The notes: generated by a model not told the origin, from the letters alone. DNA of 29,062 bases from an uncultured Eubacteriales bacterium (GCA_900540145.1 UQEW01000023.1:1-29062); one strand, 5' to 3'; shown: positions 7,724 through 16,864, counted from the first letter of the stretch. A program made the numbers and translations.

Positions 7724-9223
7724 ATGAGAGAAATCGATTATAAAAAGTACGAAAACCTGGACACTGTCATCCTGGATAAACACGCTGCTGCAACCATAGC
7801 GGAAGATTGTCAGTCATTTCAGTGTCAGTTGGAAAATCACTGTGCTCATGTAATAATGCTCATGGAGCAAAACATAATCACAAAAGAAGAAGCTGGAAAA
7901 ATCCTTAAGGCGCTTTTGCGCCTTAAGGAGATGGGGCCGGATAAAATACCTTTCAGACCTGGTCTGACTGATTTGTATTCTAACATTGAAGAATGGCTAA
8001 TCGATGAATTAGGTATAGAAACAGGCGGAAAAGTTCACACCGGAAGGTCAAGAAACGACATGAATTCCAGCGTGGAAAGAGTCTATACCAGACGTACCAT
8101 CCTTGAAAACATAGAAGCCATATTGTTTTTAATGCAGACTCTGCTGAATAAAGCTGAAGAACACAAAGAAACTGTAATACCAGGTTATACTCATCATTCT
8201 CAGCAAGCTCAGCCTGTTACTCTGGGACATTTTTACACCAGCGCGTTTCAAGCCTTTTCCAGAGATGCAGAACGTCTTTTAGATGCTTATAAACGTGTAA
8301 ACTTAAGCACTATGGGCGGCGCTGCCATCGCAACTACCAGCTTTCCTATCAACAGAGAACGCACTGCGGAACTGTTGGGATTTGACGGTTACTTGCTCAA
8401 CTCGATGGATGCTACCGCAACCCTTGATTTTGCTTATGAGCCTGCCTGCGCTTTATCCATTTTTATAAACAACGTCGGCAGAGTCATCGAAAGCATGCTC
8501 CTTTGGAATCTGAACGAGGTGGGCATTTCCAGATTAGCTTTAAAATATTGTTCTTACAGTACAATAATGCCTCAAAAGCGCAACCCTGTTTCTCTGGAAA
8601 CCCTTAGATATTCAGGAGAATGGACATACGGAGCCCTTTCTACCATGTTCAACACGATGAAGGCCTATACGCAAGGTAACGGCCGTGAACCGGGCTTTGT
8701 AGCCAGCTTGTACTATGAAATATCTGAGAAGATAAAAGAAAGCACATATCTGCTGGAGGGTATCGTAAGAACTCTTGAAGTAGATAAAGCAAGAGGTCTT
8801 GAAGTTACCAAGTGCGGTTTCTGTACCGTTACAGATTTGGCTGATGAAATGGTAAAGAGCCAGGGTCTCTCCTTCTCTGCTGCTAAAAAGATAGTAGGAA
8901 AACTGGTGACCATAGCTCACGATGAAAACATTTCAATAGACGATGTCGATAGCGCTCTTGTAGCCCGTGCCGCTGACGAAGCTCTCGGCATCAAGCTCGA
9001 CATGCCTAATGAACTCATACGCCATGCTCTCGATCCGGTAGAAAACGTTACGAGACGCGATATCCCCGGCGGTCCAAGCCCTGAAAGAGTCCAGGACATG
9101 ATTGACCTGGGATGGAACAAGGTTGAAGAACTCACAGAAAGATGGCAAGAAAGGCTCAATGCCGATAAAGAAGCTTCAAACAAGCTTATGGCCATGGCAG
9201 AGTCCATAGCCGCGGAGGTATAA
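7724..9223 (+). CDS. Argininosuccinate lyase-like protein (aspartase/fumarase superfamily)
   Basis: This 499-residue cytosolic protein belongs to the superfamily that beta-eliminates fumarate from succinyl-type substrates. The three conserved regions are ASL-like: TGRSRND (106-112), GYTHHSQQAQP with His157 (154-164), and the flexible signature loop STIMPQKRNP with the probable catalytic Ser279. Standard ASL reads GSSLMPQKKNP, so the Gly before the Ser is Tyr here. It is longer than usual ASL (about 450-470), and the region after the loop (GNGREPGF) departs from the ASL pattern, so a substrate other than argininosuccinate is likely. No arginine-synthesis genes are nearby. It is the second gene of the sigma-54 operon; the next ATG follows its stop by two bases, so the two are translationally coupled. 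Confidence 0.88.
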   Translation: MREIDYKKYENLDTVILDKHAAATIAEDCQSFQCQLENHCAHVIMLMEQNIITKEEAGKILKALLRLKEMGPDKIPFRPGLTDLYSNIEEWLIDELGIETGGKVHTGRSRNDMNSSVERVYTRRTILENIEAILFLMQTLLNKAEEHKETVIPGYTHHSQQAQPVTLGHFYTSAFQAFSRDAERLLDAYKRVNLSTMGGAAIATTSFPINRERTAELLGFDGYLLNSMDATATLDFAYEPACALSIFINNVGRVIESMLLWNLNEVGISRLALKYCSYSTIMPQKRNPVSLETLRYSGEWTYGALSTMFNTMKAYTQGNGREPGFVASLYYEISEKIKESTYLLEGIVRTLEVDKARGLEVTKCGFCTVTDLADEMVKSQGLSFSAAKKIVGKLVTIAHDENISIDDVDSALVARAADEALGIKLDMPNELIRHALDPVENVTRRDIPGGPSPERVQDMIDLGWNKVEELTERWQERLNADKEASNKLMAMAESIAAEV

Positions 9224-9225
9224 TC

Positions 9226-10578
9226 ATGACTTTAAGTGAAATCTTTGCTGATTTTATACTGAACAATAAAGACTTCTCTGAGAAAGCGCTTTACCTGTCC
9301 AAAAGGTCTATAATCGACTCCATGGGAGCTATGATAATAGGAAGCAAAACTCATTGCGCAGAAAAAGCCGAATATATGGCCGGCAGAGATGGTTCTGCCA
9401 CTATAATCGGTTTCGGCGGAGGATATACGGCAAAGGACGCAGCTTTCGTCAACGGTATTTCCGGACATGAGCTGGAACTGGACGATACTTCATCATCCAA
9501 CTTAGGCCATCCTACCATAGCTGTCCTCCCTTCTCTTCTGGCCATAGCCGAAGAGACCGGCTGCAGCGGCGAAAAGTTTTTAAAAGCTTTTTTGATAGCC
9601 ACGGAAGTTGAATGTAAGATAGGAAGAATTTGCGCCAAGTACCTTCACGAAAGAGGTTGGCATGCCAGCAGTATTACCGGCGTGCTGGGTGCTGCAGCCG
9701 GATGCGGATATCTGTTAGATCAATCTCGCGATAAGCTGATAAATTCCATAGGCATAGCCGCCTCTATGGCATCAGGCGTCAGAGAAAACTTCGGTACAGC
9801 TACAAAATCCATTCATATAGGAAAAACGGCGCAGGACGGCGTCCATGCTGCTCAGCTTTCTGAAATCGGATTTGACGCTTCTGCCAGCGCACTGGACGGA
9901 AAAGAAGGCTATCTGTTTGAATACTCAGCTCATCGCTTTGAAGAGTTCGGAAAAGAATTTGCCGATACTTTGGGAAATGACTGGGATGTCTGCTCCCCTG
10001 GTTTTGCTATCAAACGTTACCCTTCTTGCAGCAGCAGTCACAGAGCTGTTGACGGTTTAGTAGATTTGATTGAATCCAACAGCTTGAAAGCCTGTGATAT
10101 TAAGAAAATTACCGTTGGCATGAGCAAACCTGCCATGCGTGAGCTGGTAACTCCTTATCCGGAAAACGGAGAAGAGGCCAAATTCAGCATAGGATTCCAA
10201 ATAGGCTTATATTTGAACGGCATTGAGAACATGCCTGAGAACTACACAAAGGATATCATATACAAGCCTGAAGTCCAGGATATAATACAAAAAACGTCCA
10301 TGTACAACAAGACTGATTATGATGACCTTCCTTCAGACATGGGTGTAGGTCCTGCTTTGGTGACTATCGAAACTACCGATGGCAGAACTATTTCAAAAGA
10401 ACAGATATATCCTGTAGGTCATCTGACCAATCCTATGTCAGACCGGCAAATATACGAAAAGTATTTGAAGTGCTCGGAAAGTATAATAGGTAAAGAAAAC
10501 GCAGATGCTTTATACGATTTGCTTTTCGCCCTGGAAAATGTGGAAAACATGCAAATCGTAACTAAACTTACATACTGA
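9226..10578 (+). CDS. MmgE/PrpD family protein (possible epimerase/dehydratase)
   Basis: This 450-residue cytosolic protein shows the MmgE/PrpD pattern: IDSMGAMIIG (30-39), NGISGHELELDD (76-87), GHPTIAV, RGWHASSITGVLGAA (143 on) and KSIHIGKTAQDG (194-205). Family knowledge: members include 2-methylcitrate dehydratase, cis-aconitate decarboxylase and iminodisuccinate epimerase. No methylcitrate synthase or methylisocitrate lyase is present, which argues against propionate metabolism. The pairing with an ASL-type lyase favours an epimerase acting on the lyase substrate. The start is two bases after the lyase stop, with GGAGGT inside the end of the lyase gene. It is the last gene of the operon, ended by the hairpin at 10606-10640. 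Confidence 0.87.
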   Translation: MTLSEIFADFILNNKDFSEKALYLSKRSIIDSMGAMIIGSKTHCAEKAEYMAGRDGSATIIGFGGGYTAKDAAFVNGISGHELELDDTSSSNLGHPTIAVLPSLLAIAEETGCSGEKFLKAFLIATEVECKIGRICAKYLHERGWHASSITGVLGAAAGCGYLLDQSRDKLINSIGIAASMASGVRENFGTATKSIHIGKTAQDGVHAAQLSEIGFDASASALDGKEGYLFEYSAHRFEEFGKEFADTLGNDWDVCSPGFAIKRYPSCSSSHRAVDGLVDLIESNSLKACDIKKITVGMSKPAMRELVTPYPENGEEAKFSIGFQIGLYLNGIENMPENYTKDIIYKPEVQDIIQKTSMYNKTDYDDLPSDMGVGPALVTIETTDGRTISKEQIYPVGHLTNPMSDRQIYEKYLKCSESIIGKENADALYDLLFALENVENMQIVTKLTY

Positions 10579-10605
10579 TATTTCCGATAGATTCCAATAG
10601 ATTCC

Positions 10606-10640
10606 TAAAAATCAGAGCCCCTTTTTAAAGGGGCTCTGAT
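10606..10640. terminator. Bidirectional terminator between convergent operons
   Basis: A 14-bp perfect stem (10611-10624 with 10627-10640, ATCAGAGCCCC arms) lies between the PrpD stop and the stop of the minus-strand antiporter gene. On the minus strand the stem is followed by TTTTTAG, a proper U-tract. On the plus strand the tract is poor, so it serves mainly the minus-strand gene. Confidence 0.8.
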
Positions 10641-10647
10641 AAATGAT

Positions 10648-12204
10648 TTAAACAAGTTCGCCGGCGTCTGCTTTCTTCTGCTCCTCTTCAGTCATCTTCG
10701 TACATGTAACTTTCGGGAATGAAAGCAAGAACGTAACTATAGGCTGTACATAGTTAAACACTGCCCATGGTATCCACATCATAGGGTCAATATTAAGCGT
10801 AGATTTGATATAAACGCCGCAAGTGTTCCAAGGTATCAGACACGATGTAACCGTTCCGGCTGACTCAAGCGCATTGGATAAGCTCTTAGGATGTATGCCC
10901 ATCTTCCTGTAAGCCGGAGCAAACATTCTTCCCGGTACCAGAATCGATATGTACTGTTCAGGCATTACAGCGTTTGAAACGATACATGTAGCTTCTGTTG
11001 CTCCAATCAATGCAGGACCGCTCTTTATATGCTTTAAAAGCCTGTTGACGATGGTCTCCAGTTGGTGCGTGCCCTCCATGATTCCGCCGAACATCATAGC
11101 CATTACAGTCATCAATATGGAGGAGGCCATATTCATTAATCCGCCGTTAGACAGCAATTTGTTTACAGCCTCTACGTCGGAATTCATAACAAATCCGTTT
11201 CTTGCAATTGCAAGAATATCTCCCAAATTGGCGCCTATATGGTCTATTTCCAATGTATCCGGATCCCATATAGGAAGGTTGCCCTGAAATATAGGAGCAA
11301 GAACAGCCCCGGCTATAACGCCCAGCGTTATTCCCGGAATAGCCGGCATTTTCAACGCGATTGCCAAAATTACAACCAGCGGAGGCAGAAGAAGAACCGG
11401 ACTGATGTTATAATGCTCTTTTATGCCCTCCATTATCACAACAGCCTGAGATGTGTCCACATTGCCGGATGAAGCATGCATAAATCCATATACGCCAAAG
11501 AATACAAGAGCGATAATATATGATATTAATGTAGCTTTTATCATATATTTAACATGCGTAAATACATCTGTACCGGCCATGGCAGGTGCCAAATTGGTCG
11601 TATCGGAAAGCGGCGAAAGCTTATCACCAAAATATGAACCGGCCAATATAGCTCCGGCTGTAGGTCCAAGAGGCATTCCCATACCTTGAGCTATGCCCAT
11701 GAGAGCTAATCCCATGGTGCCCATGGTTCCCCACGATGTGCCTGTTGCAAGTGAAGTTATGGAGCATATAAGAACTGCTGCTATAAGGAATATTGATGGC
11801 GAAAGAAGTTTAAGCCCGTAATAAATCATCGTAGGAATAGTTCCTGAAAGAATCCACACGCCTATCATCATTCCGACTATACAAAGGATAAGGATAGCCT
11901 GCATGGCCATTGAAATGCCATGTATCATCATCCCTTCTATGTCCTGCCATTTATATCCTATTTTTATGGATACAAGAGCAGCTATTATAACGCCTACAAA
12001 CATAGGTATATGAGGATCCACACCATATACAACTATGCCGACTGACATCACTACTACGATGCCTAAAAAAGAAATAATTGCTTCATAAAGATGAGGCGGT
12101 CTGACTTCTTCAGGAATATCCAGCTCATTTGCATCTATCTTTTTGATAGTATCAGCATTTCCCCGAATTTCCTGTTTATTTGGTTTTTTCCCCTTTTCTT
12201 CCAT
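10648..12204 (-). CDS. NhaC-family antiporter, MleN-like
   Basis: This second NhaC-type membrane transporter is clearly diverged from the one at 6150. It carries SLATGTSWGTMGTMG and GSYFGDKLSPLSDTTN, the family signatures that line the transport path. The start at 12204 is chosen because AGAAAGGAG lies directly upstream; it gives 518 residues with a hydrophilic Lys-rich N-terminus before the first membrane segment. An extended reading frame reaches 12270 but has no ribosome site. Sequence style resembles malate/lactate-type antiporters, yet Na+/H+ exchange alone is equally possible. It converges on the sigma-54 operon and has no sigma-54 promoter of its own. About 125 bp separate it from the upstream gene. 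Confidence 0.87.
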   Translation of the reverse strand: MEEKGKKPNKQEIRGNADTIKKIDANELDIPEEVRPPHLYEAIISFLGIVVVMSVGIVVYGVDPHIPMFVGVIIAALVSIKIGYKWQDIEGMMIHGISMAMQAILILCIVGMMIGVWILSGTIPTMIYYGLKLLSPSIFLIAAVLICSITSLATGTSWGTMGTMGLALMGIAQGMGMPLGPTAGAILAGSYFGDKLSPLSDTTNLAPAMAGTDVFTHVKYMIKATLISYIIALVFFGVYGFMHASSGNVDTSQAVVIMEGIKEHYNISPVLLLPPLVVILAIALKMPAIPGITLGVIAGAVLAPIFQGNLPIWDPDTLEIDHIGANLGDILAIARNGFVMNSDVEAVNKLLSNGGLMNMASSILMTVMAMMFGGIMEGTHQLETIVNRLLKHIKSGPALIGATEATCIVSNAVMPEQYISILVPGRMFAPAYRKMGIHPKSLSNALESAGTVTSCLIPWNTCGVYIKSTLNIDPMMWIPWAVFNYVQPIVTFLLSFPKVTCTKMTEEEQKKADAGELV

Positions 12205-12329
12205 GTAATTCTCCTTTCTTGAATACAATACGATAACTTTCATAAATATAATAACATAGAACGCATTCAATATAAAGGAAAAAGTTTAATAATTAACAAG
12301 TATACATGGAACCAAGGACCGTATCAGCT

Positions 12330-13328
12330 TTATTCTCTTGCAATATCATAAACGTTTTTTGCCGCCACCATGGCATTTATCAGAATCTGTACTTCCTCTT
12401 TTTGCTCCGCAACGCTTTCATCAAGTTTTGCCTCAAAAATATCGTGATAACCATTTATGGCGATAAACATCGTGCCGCTGTTAAACGACAAGGCAAAAGG
12501 ACATTTAAGAATATTTTCTATTTTTTTCAATGCGTCTATCAGATTTTGGTTGAAGAAATCATCAAGCAAATCAGGTTTTTCTACATACGCTTTAAAGTTT
12601 TCATCAAAATCTTCAATTCCAGTCTCAAATTCATATTCTGCAGTAAATCCAGCTACCTTAGGGCTGTAATCTTTTGAAAATATCTGCATGAATCCTAATT
12701 TTGAAAGGCGATTATTTTCTCCATCCCATATCATTCCTAAAATTCCACGGAAAATCGTCAGTTCCCCCATCTTCCCGTTTCCCTTACGTTTAGGTACGCC
12801 TGCTTTAAAATTGGTTATTCTATAGTTATCTCCTGACATTTCTCCATACAGGCAATCTTGACTGTTGCATAGCTTATCATATTTGCACAGTACCAGTACG
12901 CTGGCTCTGATCTCCTCATATGAAAGTCCCGGTTCTTCTTTATATGTCACAAAATCCACACCCGGTGTGCAGCTTGCCATGTTGATTAAATATTGCTGCC
13001 TGTAGGCTGTCCAAAATGAGCCTTCTATGCGTTTTGCTATCAATTGATAAATAAGCTCATTAGCTCCTATTCCGCATAAAGCTATACTCAGCACAGCGAT
13101 AACCAGTTGCTCTATTAAATTTCCTCTGGCAAGCATATCCCTGTCCCATATTAGAATGTATAATGCTAAAGCTGCCATAACGCATATAGATACGATCTTT
13201 GACACTTTTATCATCAAATTTGCTCTAAACTGCAGTCTCCATATGTCATCATCGCTTAAGTCTTTTCTGCTCTTTAAAATCCTGTTATCAATAATAATCC
13301 GACGTCCCTTTTTCCCAAATAAAGCCAT
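12330..13328 (-). CDS. DUF3137-like membrane protein of unknown function
   Basis: This is a 332-residue protein. Two hydrophobic segments (about residues 40-60 and 70-95) follow a basic, Lys/Arg-rich N-terminus, and a large soluble C-terminal part follows. The C-terminal pattern (FSKDYSPKVAGF, later ALSFNSGTMFIAINGYHDIFEAKL) resembles DUF3137 proteins, which have no established role. The start is supported by AGGAGGAG, which lies in the 12-bp gap after the GPH transporter stop at 13341, so the two are very likely co-transcribed and coupled. No catalytic motif is visible. Function is not inferred. Confidence 0.72.
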   Translation of the reverse strand: MALFGKKGRRIIIDNRILKSRKDLSDDDIWRLQFRANLMIKVSKIVSICVMAALALYILIWDRDMLARGNLIEQLVIAVLSIALCGIGANELIYQLIAKRIEGSFWTAYRQQYLINMASCTPGVDFVTYKEEPGLSYEEIRASVLVLCKYDKLCNSQDCLYGEMSGDNYRITNFKAGVPKRKGNGKMGELTIFRGILGMIWDGENNRLSKLGFMQIFSKDYSPKVAGFTAEYEFETGIEDFDENFKAYVEKPDLLDDFFNQNLIDALKKIENILKCPFALSFNSGTMFIAINGYHDIFEAKLDESVAEQKEEVQILINAMVAAKNVYDIARE

Positions 13329-13340
13329 TCTCTCCTCCTA

Positions 13341-14729
13341 TCATTTTATCAGCTTATTTATATCTTCCATATATTCATCAAAGTTTTCCCCATGCTCTCT
13401 CAACTCTAATGCTTTCTGCAAAGAAGCAAAAGTTTTTTTATTAATAGGGAAAGCTTTGAGAGCTAAAAATCCCGCCAGACAACATATGCTCGGCACCAGT
13501 ATGTACCCAATATCAAGAAATGTAACTACTGAATCAGGCTGTGACTCCGCTGCCGCATCAAAGCCGGACAAATCCAAAAATATACCGAACAGCTGAACCA
13601 TTATAGATGTTACTAAAGTTCCAAGCACTGATACCAGCGACATGATATCCCCGCCTCTCCGCTTGTTGTTGACATATTCATCTACTTCTATTACATCATA
13701 AAATATAGCGCTGGAAAGCTGCCAAAATCCTGTCTGTACTATGGCAAACACGCCTATGTATATCACTCCGCCTGCAATGGTATTTGGAGCGATTATGTAT
13801 ACCAAAACTCCCGCTATCCCGGCGGCTAACATGGTATACATCTGTTGATTGGCTTTACCTGTAGCAAGCGCCATTTTATCTACTATAGGTGTCATTACAG
13901 CGAATACCGCTATGGTAAATGCATACACATAAGAAGAATATTTATTTCCAAGTCCGAGAGCGTATTGGAGGTAATACAGCGTTGCTATATTATATAACGC
14001 GAAGGCACACGCAAAAGCGCCTTTATATATTATAAGCAGCTTCATAGGCTTCAGTTTAAAAAGCTCAATATAGTTTGAGATTATATCTTTTATAACATTA
14101 TGTTTTTCCCTTCTTATAGTCTCTTTTGTATATTGATGACTGTATCTCTTTGTAAGTACAAAAGATCCTATCCATGCTGCGCACGTGACAACAGCCATAA
14201 TTATACCGGCTATCTGCCAGCCTGTTTCCTGGCTGTCGCCAACCAGTTCCAGTATGAGCAGCGGAACTATTGTAGCTATACCGCTGCCTGTTATGGAAAA
14301 CCACCTGCATACGGTTCTCTGTTTAGTTCTTTCATCATATCCGGTAGCTATCTCGGAGCCAAAAGCATTGTTGGGAATTTCAAAGCACGAAAAAAATACG
14401 CGAAACAGTATGGCAAAAATTAAATAATATGCAAATGTTACTGAAGTCTGCGCATGAACCGTATGAGAAATCAAAATTAAGATTATAGGTACTACAATTC
14501 CGGACATAAGCATGAACGGCCTTCGTTTACCCATTTTAGATTGACAATTGTCTGAGAGATTGCCGAATATCATCCCTCCGATGACCTCTACCAGTAGGGC
14601 CAAAGAAGAAATTGTTCCGGCAAGTGAGGAGTTAAGTCCTACACAATTGGTAAGAAAAACAACAAAATAGGCCGACATAAAATTATATGACGTCCCTTGA
14701 CCTAAATATCCCAAGCCATACCTATACAT
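13341..14729 (-). CDS. GPH-family cation symporter, paralogue of the 1951-3375 protein
   Basis: This 462-residue MFS_2 transporter shares long blocks with the protein at 1951-3375, including LGYxGQG, YNFMS, SSL(S/A)GTI, ALLVEV and SKMGKRRPF, so the two are close paralogues in one neighbourhood. It would import an unidentified solute with a cation. The start is uncertain: ATG at 14729 begins directly at the conserved LGY region, about 20 residues shorter than the paralogue, and has only a weak, distant AAAGGA site. The in-frame sequence upstream (VKKDGGKGWTGAY) has no ATG, GTG or TTG. A better-placed ATG at about 14753 is out of frame, and an AT-dinucleotide change near the start could have altered the N-terminus. 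A sigma-70 promoter lies at 14772-14799. Confidence 0.85.
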   Translation of the reverse strand: MYRYGLGYLGQGTSYNFMSAYFVVFLTNCVGLNSSLAGTISSLALLVEVIGGMIFGNLSDNCQSKMGKRRPFMLMSGIVVPIILILISHTVHAQTSVTFAYYLIFAILFRVFFSCFEIPNNAFGSEIATGYDERTKQRTVCRWFSITGSGIATIVPLLILELVGDSQETGWQIAGIIMAVVTCAAWIGSFVLTKRYSHQYTKETIRREKHNVIKDIISNYIELFKLKPMKLLIIYKGAFACAFALYNIATLYYLQYALGLGNKYSSYVYAFTIAVFAVMTPIVDKMALATGKANQQMYTMLAAGIAGVLVYIIAPNTIAGGVIYIGVFAIVQTGFWQLSSAIFYDVIEVDEYVNNKRRGGDIMSLVSVLGTLVTSIMVQLFGIFLDLSGFDAAAESQPDSVVTFLDIGYILVPSICCLAGFLALKAFPINKKTFASLQKALELREHGENFDEYMEDINKLIK

Positions 14730-14771
14730 ATAAGCGCCCGTCCATCCTTTCCCGCCATCTTTTTTAACTAC

Positions 14772-14799
14772 ATCTTACATCTTTTAATATCTATGTCAA
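14772..14799 (-). promoter_or_regulatory. Sigma-70-type promoter before the second GPH transporter
   Basis: On the minus strand TTGACA (14794-14799) and TAAGAT (14772-14777) are 16 bp apart. The -35 box overlaps the last codons of the deacylase gene. The transcript would start about 35 nt before the annotated ATG. Confidence 0.65.
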
Positions 14800-15258
14800 G
14801 TCTGCTGTATCTACCCTTATGACTTTTCGCAGGGATTCCAGCGAAAGCTCCACTTGATAACCTATCTTCCCTGCGCTGACGCAGAAAGCATCCAATTCTT
14901 CAGCTGATTTATCTATAAATGTCGGAAAATACTTTTTCATGCCGATAGGCGAACATCCTCCATGTATGTATCCTGTCAAAGGAAGCAGCTCCTTTGACTT
15001 TACCATTTCCACTGACTTTTCTCCGGCTGCTTTTGCAGCTTTTTTCAAATTCAGCTCCTTTGCTACAGGTATGATAAATACATAATGTTGTTTGCTTTTG
15101 CCTGCAGTAACCAAGGTCTTAAAGACACAATCCGGATTTTGCCCCAAGCAAGCTGCTACCTCAACTCCGCTTACGGCACCTGTATCTGTATAACAATAGT
15201 GATTATATTTTATCTTTTTCTGCTCCAGCATTCTCATTACATTGGTTTTTTCATCCAT
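14791..15258 (-). CDS. ybaK: YbaK/EbsC-type Cys-tRNA(Pro) deacylase
   Basis: This 155-residue cytosolic protein hydrolyses mischarged Cys-tRNA(Pro), acting in trans after prolyl-tRNA synthetase. The family pattern is clear: N-terminal MRMLEQKKIKYNHYCY, then VFKTLV, the central Lys-rich helix after KELNLKKAAKA, and GGCSPIGMKK, the signature Gly-rich loop. Length matches the family. The start at 15258 is preferred because AAGGAGA lies ten bases upstream; a TTG at 15267 would sit almost on that site. It is 32 bp downstream of the oxidoreductase gene, so probably co-transcribed with it, but no functional link is apparent. Confidence 0.92.
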   Translation of the reverse strand: MDEKTNVMRMLEQKKIKYNHYCYTDTGAVSGVEVAACLGQNPDCVFKTLVTAGKSKQHYVFIIPVAKELNLKKAAKAAGEKSVEMVKSKELLPLTGYIHGGCSPIGMKKYFPTFIDKSAEELDAFCVSAGKIGYQVELSLESLRKVIRVDTADLT

Positions 15259-15290
15259 ATATAACAAATCTCCTTAATAAAAAGATTATA

Positions 15291-16625
15291 TCACATTTTC
15301 ATCGAAACTCTAGCAGCTTTTTTCCCGGAAATAACAGCTCCCTCCATTGTAGCGAAAGAAGAAGTTCTAGTATAATCACCTGCCAGCACCAAACCTTTAA
15401 TGCCTGTCTTCTGATAGGGCCTAATAAGCTGATTACCTTTATCAAGAGAATAAAATTCTCCTTTTTCAGACACCTTTCTGGCATCGATGACATTTCCTTC
15501 AAGATGAACGCCTAAGCTGTTCATTTGCCTGATTACAGCCTCAAGGGCACATTCCTTGCTCATGTCTGTATATTCATCAGCATTGCCCAATATTACAGAC
15601 AGTCTTCCCTTTGAATTTCTGAAAGTTGTCCGCGACTGCTCAGCAAAACTGACCATATCCGTCCCTGGTCCGAAAGACGTAATATCTTTTTTCAAAGCAG
15701 GCTCGTTAAGTTCCAGCTGCATGGTACATGCTGACATGCTCGGCAGGCTGAAAAACGCCTTCAGTTCTATTCTGTTTTTCAGGGGCATCAGTATATCTCT
15801 GGCAGCTGACAGCGAAGCGGCTATCACTGTTACTGGCGCGATGTATTCTTCGCCGCCTTTCGTTCTGACTCCTATAATCCGCCCGTCTTTTTCTATAACT
15901 GTTTCCACCGGCTCTCCGAAATAAAAATCTCCTCCCTGCTCTTTTATCTTATTAACTATCGGGTTTGCCATGATTTCAGTCATTCCGCCGAGAAAAGCTC
16001 CTATCTTCATCTTATAAAATTTTGCCAGGGCAGGAGCAAACAGGCCAAAAAAGCAGTAGGCCGAATAATTTTCCGGCGGCATAAAAAAGATTCCACTGCT
16101 CAAAGGCTCCAGTATGAGCCTCTTGGCATTTTCCGTAACGTGGTGCTTGTCAGCGTACTCGGTTACCGAATAATTGTCCAGGTCGTAGGACACCAGGTAA
16201 TTGGAAAATCCACAGAGAAAAAACGGCACCAGTGAAAGCTTATCTCTGGTAGTAAGGCTTTTCTGATTTTCCGTCAGCCCTCTGACAGTCTTTTTGAATC
16301 CCGAAACAGGCGCCAATCCCAGCACGACTTTTTTGTTCTTATCTTTTACCAGAATGTCCACCTTTTCTTCCCATGTAACCATTTTATCTATGTCAACTCC
16401 GCACTTGTTCAAAAGTTTAGGCAATTCAGAATAATAGCCTATATATCTGTGAAGCCCCGACTCCACCTTCATTCCTTTATCGCAAAAGGACGAGGTGCGA
16501 CCTCCAGCATAGGAGTGTGACTCCAGCACCAGCACCTTTTTATCTGCTGATGTCATATAATATGCGCATGACAGTCCTGCCAGTCCTGCCCCAACGACGA
16601 TCGTATCGTATTTTTTATCCATCAT
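15291..16625 (-). CDS. FAD-dependent oxidoreductase, phytoene desaturase/amine oxidase-like
   Basis: This 444-residue protein has an N-terminal dinucleotide-binding motif VVGAGLAGLSCAYYM (residues 10-24), the downstream E..S..GGR FAD contact (LESHSYAGGR), and the C-terminal FAD-binding block AGDYTRTSSFATMEGAVISGKKAA split over the last 35 residues. This layout is that of phytoene desaturase/HpnE/protoporphyrinogen oxidase-like flavoproteins. The substrate cannot be deduced and no isoprenoid genes are nearby. Two adjacent ATG codons (16625, 16622) follow AAAGGA; the second has slightly better spacing. It appears to be the first gene of an operon with the YbaK-like deacylase. Confidence 0.85.
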   Translation of the reverse strand: MMDKKYDTIVVGAGLAGLSCAYYMTSADKKVLVLESHSYAGGRTSSFCDKGMKVESGLHRYIGYYSELPKLLNKCGVDIDKMVTWEEKVDILVKDKNKKVVLGLAPVSGFKKTVRGLTENQKSLTTRDKLSLVPFFLCGFSNYLVSYDLDNYSVTEYADKHHVTENAKRLILEPLSSGIFFMPPENYSAYCFFGLFAPALAKFYKMKIGAFLGGMTEIMANPIVNKIKEQGGDFYFGEPVETVIEKDGRIIGVRTKGGEEYIAPVTVIAASLSAARDILMPLKNRIELKAFFSLPSMSACTMQLELNEPALKKDITSFGPGTDMVSFAEQSRTTFRNSKGRLSVILGNADEYTDMSKECALEAVIRQMNSLGVHLEGNVIDARKVSEKGEFYSLDKGNQLIRPYQKTGIKGLVLAGDYTRTSSFATMEGAVISGKKAARVSMKM

Positions 16626-16864
16626 ATTTTCCTTTCTTCCTGTTTTGTGAGCATCTCTTTCGTATTAGTGTCGCTTTGCTCATTTTGATACTTTTACTGT
16701 TTCTTTATCATAACTTTTATCATGCCCTGCTTTGGTCATATTAACACCTGCGATCTGTGATTGGGTGATCTGTGATTAGGTGATGAGTCTCGTATACGGC
16801 GTGTCTGCGCTGTTATGTTGCAGCGGGCGGACCAGGTGGATGGAGCAGGTATGCGGACTATAAA
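16626..16864. other. Non-coding upstream region of the oxidoreductase operon
   Basis: No ORF is supported. A direct repeat GATCTGTGATT appears near 16751 and 16769 (separated by GGGT). The region presumably carries the oxidoreductase promoter on the minus strand, but I see no strong -35/-10 pair. Confidence 0.4.

Noticed and set aside
7724..9223. argH for arginine biosynthesis
   Set aside because: No argG or other arg genes, altered signature loop, extra length, and sigma-54 control with catabolic partners.
9226..10578. Methylcitrate cycle prpD
   Set aside because: No prpB, prpC or prpE partners; the gene is coupled to an ASL-like lyase, which points to another reaction in the family.
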